7,334 nt of DNA from Anaerolineae bacterium (GTDB lineage Bacteria; Chloroflexota; Anaerolineae; JACIWR01): NCBI GenBank assembly GCA_021162125.1, contig JAGGZG010000037.1:1-7334 (forward strand). Direction: 5' to 3'. The number at the start of each line of letters is the position of its first letter. The stretch's first letter is position 1. Below are positions 4,845-7,334 of the stretch, piece after piece. Position numbers and translations under genes: made by a program. Below the pieces are notes generated by a model. The model was not told the DNA's origin, made no database searches, and worked only from the letters and a program-made list of their open reading frames with translations.

Positions 4845-6343
4845 CGTATCCACCCTCTCATCCGGCCCAGCGGCCTGGCGCCTAGTTTCCACGGCGAGAG
4901 CGCTGCCCGCGCTGGCGCATATGGTTGTTCAGCGACCCAACCCTCCTGGCGGGCCAGCACTGCGGCAATGGCGGCTACGGCCTCGTCCTCCAGACGGATT
5001 CCGCGCTCGCGCCGTTCCAGGAAAGCACGCGCCACCTGAGGAAACAAGGCGTAGGAGAGCACGTCTTCCTCAGATTTTGCCAGATCACCGATCTCTTTCT
5101 TGGCTTGCTCATAGCCCGGCTCGAGCAGGTCAGCCGGGCGGCAGGTGATTGGTTTCTCATCGCCGATGGCTTTGCGCCGCAGGTCTTCGTTCACCGGTCC
5201 CGGTGGCCGGCCGTACAATCCCTTGAGATAGGCTTTCACTTCCTGGGGGATGACCTTGTACCGCTCGCCAAGCAGGACGTTCAACGTGGCCTGGGTGCCC
5301 ACGAGCTGGCTGGATGGCGTCACCAATGGCGGATAGCCCAGGTCGGCTCGCACGCGCGGCACCTCGGCCATCACTTCTTGGTAACGGTCCAGCGCGTTTT
5401 GTTCACGGAGCTGGGCCACCAGGTTAGAGATCATGCCGCCGGGAATCTGGTAACGCAGCACGCTGACGTCCACGCCGGTGTCCCGCCTCTCGAAATGGGC
5501 GTAGCGCTGGCGTACGTCGGCGAAGTAGGCGGCGATCTCCATGAGCAGGTCCAGGTCCAGCCCAGTATCACGCCGGGTCCCTTCAAAGACGCCAACCAGG
5601 GTCTCGACGGGTGGTTGAGAGGTGCCCATTGCCATAGAGGAAATAGCAGCGTCCACCACGTCGGCCCCGGCCTCGGCTGCGTTGATGCAGGCAGCGGTGG
5701 CCATCCCACTGGTGAAGTGGGTATGGAACTGCACCGGAATCTTGACGGCGTACTTGATTCGGGCCACTAACTCGAAAGCCACCTCCGGGGTGACCAGGCC
5801 GGCCATGTCTTTGATGCAGATGGAGTCCGCGCCCAGCTCCTCCAACTCCGTTGCCAGGCGCACGAAGATGCGCATGTGGTGGATGGGGCTGGTGGTGTAA
5901 CAGATGGCGGCCTGGACGTGCCCACCCTCCCGTTTGACCACTTTCATGGCCCACAGCATGTTGCGCACGTCGTTCAAGGCGTCGAAGATGCGGAAGATGT
6001 CGATCCCGTTCTCGCGGGCCTTGACGATGAAGCGCTCCACGATGTCGTCGGGATAGTGGCGGTAACCGACGACGTTCTGCCCTCGCAAAAGCATCTGGAA
6101 AGGGGTGTTGGGCATGGCTGCCTTGAGTTTACGCAGGCGCTCCCAGGGGTCTTCGTTCAAGAAGCGCATACAGGCGTCGAAGGTGGCTCCGCCCCACACC
6201 TCGACGGAGTGGAAGCCCACCTGGTCAATCTTGGGGGCGATGGGTAGCATGTCGTCGGTGCGCAGGCGCGTGGCCAGCAGCGACTGGTGCGCGTCGCGCA
6301 GGGTGGTATCGGTGATACGCAGGGGTTTGGGTTTTTCGGGCAT
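4838..6343 (-). CDS. oadA: Pyruvate/oxaloacetate carboxyltransferase (OadA / PycB / transcarboxylase 5S type)
   Basis: Carboxyltransferase subunit that moves CO2 between biotin and pyruvate/oxaloacetate. The 501-residue product opens with LRITDTTLRDAHQSLLATR, the hallmark of this family. It then forms a DRE-TIM-type barrel: the metal ligand Asp17 in RDAHQ, EVWGGATFDACMRFLNEDPW (49-67), a likely carbamylated Lys178 in IKDMAG, and the metal-binding His207 and His209 in QFHTH. PGGMISNL (301-308) begins the C-terminal domain. It has no fused biotinyl domain, which is instead supplied by the next gene, as in 5S and PycB rather than in Klebsiella OadA. The start is ATG with GAGGA eight bases upstream. 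The remains of a carboxyltransferase gene end 15 nt before it, which I take as the original operon junction. The exact partner reaction (transcarboxylase, pyruvate carboxylase or oxaloacetate decarboxylase) cannot be fixed from this gene alone. Confidence 0.9.
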   Translation of the reverse strand: MPEKPKPLRITDTTLRDAHQSLLATRLRTDDMLPIAPKIDQVGFHSVEVWGGATFDACMRFLNEDPWERLRKLKAAMPNTPFQMLLRGQNVVGYRHYPDDIVERFIVKARENGIDIFRIFDALNDVRNMLWAMKVVKREGGHVQAAICYTTSPIHHMRIFVRLATELEELGADSICIKDMAGLVTPEVAFELVARIKYAVKIPVQFHTHFTSGMATAACINAAEAGADVVDAAISSMAMGTSQPPVETLVGVFEGTRRDTGLDLDLLMEIAAYFADVRQRYAHFERRDTGVDVSVLRYQIPGGMISNLVAQLREQNALDRYQEVMAEVPRVRADLGYPPLVTPSSQLVGTQATLNVLLGERYKVIPQEVKAYLKGLYGRPPGPVNEDLRRKAIGDEKPITCRPADLLEPGYEQAKKEIGDLAKSEEDVLSYALFPQVARAFLERRERGIRLEDEAVAAIAAVLARQEGWVAEQPYAPARAALSPWKLGARPLGRMRGWIRW

Positions 6344-6358
6344 CGTCTTTCCTCAAAA

Positions 6359-6427
6359 TTACAACGGGATATTCCCGTGTTTCTTCGGCGGCAGGCTGTC
6401 GCGCTTGTTCTCCAACATGCGCAGGGC
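6359..6427 (-). pseudogene. Displaced 3' end of the acyl-CoA carboxyltransferase gene (direct repeat copy 1)
   Basis: On the minus strand these bases read ALRMLENKRDSLPP, KKHGNIPL and a TAA, the same 22 residues that end the carboxyltransferase at 7213-7281. Nucleotides 6366-6427 match 7220-7281 at 61 of 62 positions; the difference is AAA against AAG for Lys. The last two codons also differ silently (CCG TTG here, CCT CTA there). It begins directly after the TAA of the toxin candidate and stays in that frame. It has no start of its own. Its stop lies 15 nt before the oadA ATG, with the oadA Shine-Dalgarno between, so this is probably the ancestral gene end, stranded by the insertion. Confidence 0.8.
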
Positions 6428-6817
6428 TTAGGACAGTAACCTGGTCTCCACTACTTCTATCATGTTCAACGCATCCGGCGGCCTGGACACAGGCTCAACC
6501 GAGCCGTCAGCCAGGTGCACGTGATGAGGAGCGTTAGGTAGATCGGGATAGTGCGGAGCGTTGTCCCATCGGCGCAAGAGTTTGCCCCCAGCGTTCTGCC
6601 AATGGAAGCGATACTTACGCAGTTCCAGCCCCTCGCCCACCTGTACCACGTACTCGAAGAGTTCCAACAAGCCGCCATCTACCAGAGTTGCACGGATGCG
6701 GATTTTGCCGTCGTCCGGCATAATCTCCTGGATGAGTATGTTAAACTCGACAACAGCGGGGCTGGCGATCAGGCGGGATTCGATGGCATCAAAGTGGTCG
6801 CTGATCTGGACGTTCAT
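6428..6817 (-). CDS. TumE/DUF6516-family toxin candidate
   Basis: Small soluble protein of 129 residues that I match, from memory, to the DUF6516/TumE toxin family. Family-like features in order: IRIRATLVDGGLLELFEYV (39-57), a KYRFHWQ block (68-74), LRRWDNAPHYPDLPNAPHHVH (81-101), and a final DALNMIEVVETRLLS. The rich Asp, His and Arg content of the middle blocks could serve nucleic-acid binding or catalysis, but no biochemical role can be read from the sequence. The ATG (6815-6817) overlaps the stop of the upstream gene as ATGA, typical of antitoxin-first pairs with translational coupling. The TAA stop lies directly on the edge of the direct repeat, so the true end could have been trimmed by the insertion, although the length looks normal. 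Base composition is somewhat lower in GC than the carboxylase genes. Confidence 0.7.
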   Translation of the reverse strand: MNVQISDHFDAIESRLIASPAVVEFNILIQEIMPDDGKIRIRATLVDGGLLELFEYVVQVGEGLELRKYRFHWQNAGGKLLRRWDNAPHYPDLPNAPHHVHLADGSVEPVSRPPDALNMIEVVETRLLS

Positions 6818-7146
6818 TGTTCTTCGGCTTTCTCACCACTCAACACCGCCAGTCGCGCACGCAGGTTCTGCACCATCTCGTAAGTCGCCGACCATTCCAT
6901 GAAATCCGCTGAATCTCCAAGTTCGCCCCGCTCGAACTGGGCGTAGAATTCAGCTGACGTCTGGCCGTACCGACGTTCGAACTCGGCCAACTCAGCTTCC
7001 AGACGGGTCATGTCAGCTTTCAGGCGGGCTATCTCGCGCGCCAACAGCTTGTCCAGAGCCAGGTCCCACACTTTGGTTTCAGGCTTACCACTCGTCAGCG
7101 AGAGGTATTCTTCTAGCCGCTTGATCTTGCTCAACGTTGCTAACAT
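6814..7146 (-). CDS. Antitoxin candidate paired with the TumE-type toxin
   Basis: A 110-residue acidic, helix-rich protein. Residues 27-60 (LALDKLLAREIARLKADM, then TRLEAELAEFERRYG) have a clear heptad pattern suggesting a coiled coil. They are followed by SAEFYAQFERGELGDSADFMEWSATYEM (64-91), a pattern I have seen in small genes paired with DUF6516 proteins, and a Lys/Glu-rich end. I see no classic helix-turn-helix, so DNA binding for autoregulation is not evident. The ATG at 7144-7146 has AAGGAGA eight bases upstream. It precedes and overlaps the toxin candidate by 4 nt, the usual antitoxin-first order. The double palindrome at 7166-7198 lies 20 nt upstream and could be an operator. The role as antitoxin rests on gene pairing rather than on a recognised domain. 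Confidence 0.6.
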   Translation of the reverse strand: MLATLSKIKRLEEYLSLTSGKPETKVWDLALDKLLAREIARLKADMTRLEAELAEFERRYGQTSAEFYAQFERGELGDSADFMEWSATYEMVQNLRARLAVLSGEKAEEQ

Positions 7147-7165
7147 CTGCTCTCCTTCCGGCTTC

Positions 7166-7198
7166 AGGTGACAGTCACCTCGAAGGTGACTGTCACCT
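7166..7198. repeat. Double palindrome upstream of the antitoxin candidate, possible operator or REP-like element
   Basis: Arms aggtgacagtcacct (7166-7180) and aggtgactgtcacct (7184-7198) are perfect reverse complements with a 3-nt loop, and each arm is itself a palindrome (ggtgac-a-gtcacc), so a four-fold or cruciform structure can form. The segment tgtcacctta at 7191-7200 is repeated exactly at 7201-7210. A relative, gtcacctcc-aa-gtgac, is at 2361-2376. The position directly upstream of a toxin-antitoxin pair suggests an autoregulatory operator; the second copy elsewhere suggests a dispersed repeat family. Confidence 0.75.
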
Positions 7199-7212
7199 TA
7201 TGTCACCTTACC

Positions 7213-7334
7213 TTATAGAGGGATATTCCCGTGCTTCTTCGGCGGCAGGCTGTCGCGCTTGTTCTCCAACATGCGCAGGGCGGCGATAACTCGCGGGCGG
7301 GTCTCGTGGGGGGCGATGACCGCGTCCAGGTAGC
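7213..7334 (-). CDS. Acyl-CoA carboxyltransferase (PccB / MmdA / 12S type), 3' end only
   Basis: The gene runs in from the right edge, so only its last 40 codons are seen. They read YLDAVIAPHETRPRVIAALR, then MLENKRDSLPPKKHGNIPL and TAA (7213-7215). The elements ETRPRVIAALxML and PPKKHGNIPL are the typical C-terminus of the beta subunit of propionyl-CoA or methylmalonyl-CoA carboxyltransferases. The family binds acyl-CoA and receives the carboxyl from biotin. With the 5S-like gene and the biotin carrier downstream, transcarboxylase or propionyl-CoA carboxylase are the main options. Its final 62 bp are duplicated at 6366-6427. It was probably once directly joined to oadA and now has the toxin-antitoxin block in between. 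Confidence 0.9.
   Translation of the reverse strand, partial: YLDAVIAPHETRPRVIAALRMLENKRDSLPPKKHGNIPL
7220..7281. repeat. Direct repeat copy 2 (functional end of the carboxyltransferase)
   Basis: This segment matches 6366-6427 at 61 of 62 positions and codes for the same residues. The repeat ends abruptly on the right side at an Ala-Ala codon boundary (7281/7282), beyond which the carboxyltransferase continues; on the other side the DNA differs only silently over the last two codons, then diverges fully after the stop. Confidence 0.9.

Larger units (their letters stand above)
6428..7219. mobile_element. Inserted block carrying a toxin-antitoxin module, bounded by gene-end repeats
   Basis: This 792-bp segment separates two copies of the carboxyltransferase gene end and interrupts a 12S-5S-1.3S type operon. 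It holds two small genes, a double palindrome (7166-7198) and a tandem tgtcacctta (7191-7200, 7201-7210). The left edge coincides exactly with the toxin stop codon. I see no integrase, transposase or terminal inverted repeat. The architecture resembles elements that integrate into the 3' end of a gene and bring a replacement end, as known for prophage e14 in icd, but the mechanism here is unknown and the label mobile element is inference from structure only. Confidence 0.5.

Noticed and set aside
4925..5770. Plus-strand open frame of 281 codons opposite oadA
   Set aside because: It is antisense to a strongly conserved carboxyltransferase and shows no family features.
7164..7210. CRISPR repeats suggested by the repeated gtgac/gtcac units
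   Set aside because: The units are adjacent inverted palindromes and one tandem 10-mer, with no regular spacers and no cas genes.
6428..7219. Conventional insertion sequence or transposon
   Set aside because: No transposase frame and no terminal inverted repeats. The flanking repeat of 62 bp is far too long for a usual target-site duplication and its copies differ silently.

Overview
The window reads as a GC-rich genome (around 60% by eye) and most likely comes from an Anaerolineae-type Chloroflexota. The pointers are two secreted proteins carrying the LPLVMRN / YLPITLRN motif that I associate with exported proteins of that group, a Thr/Pro/Val linker, several short palindromic repeats between genes, and a transcarboxylase-type gene set. 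The taxonomic call is inference. Every gene I can support is on the minus strand, so the biological reading order is from right to left.

Right part (7334 to 4377): an acyl-CoA carboxyltransferase (12S / PccB / MmdA type; only its last 40 codons are visible) is followed by a PycB/OadA/5S-type carboxyltransferase and a small biotin carrier protein whose start overlaps the stop of the 5S-like gene. Together these resemble methylmalonyl-CoA carboxytransferase (12S, 5S, 1.3S), or parts of a pyruvate/oxaloacetate/propionyl-CoA carboxylation route. No membrane decarboxylase subunit is seen in the window.

A roughly 0.8 kb block (6428-7219) sits inside this operon. It holds a two-gene module, a coiled-coil antitoxin candidate followed by a TumE/DUF6516-type toxin candidate with a 4-nt ATGA overlap, and a double palindrome lies just upstream of the first gene. 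The block is bracketed by a 62-bp direct repeat, 61 of 62 identical, made of the last codons of the carboxyltransferase gene. The copy next to oadA looks like the original gene end. The copy joined to the carboxyltransferase rebuilds the same C-terminus using different synonymous codons. This gene-end-restoring insertion of a toxin-antitoxin pair, with no integrase in view, is the most notable feature.

Middle part (4376 to 3041): a 182-bp spacer holds a perfect 11-bp hairpin around a degenerate heptamer repeat. Next comes an M19 membrane-dipeptidase-type gene that probably starts at a TTG. Directly after its stop, in the same frame, is a C-terminal scrap of an AMP-forming acyl-CoA synthetase with no intact gene.

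Left part (3040 to 1): a secreted SdrD-B-like / Cna-B-like protein ending in YLPITLRNYQ, a cluster of palindromes, a five-helix membrane protein of unknown function whose Shine-Dalgarno lies in one of these palindromes, and a secreted GH5-type glycoside hydrolase that probably starts at a GTG. The last 162 bases hold no convincing gene, only a short dispersed-repeat-like sequence and a run of G.
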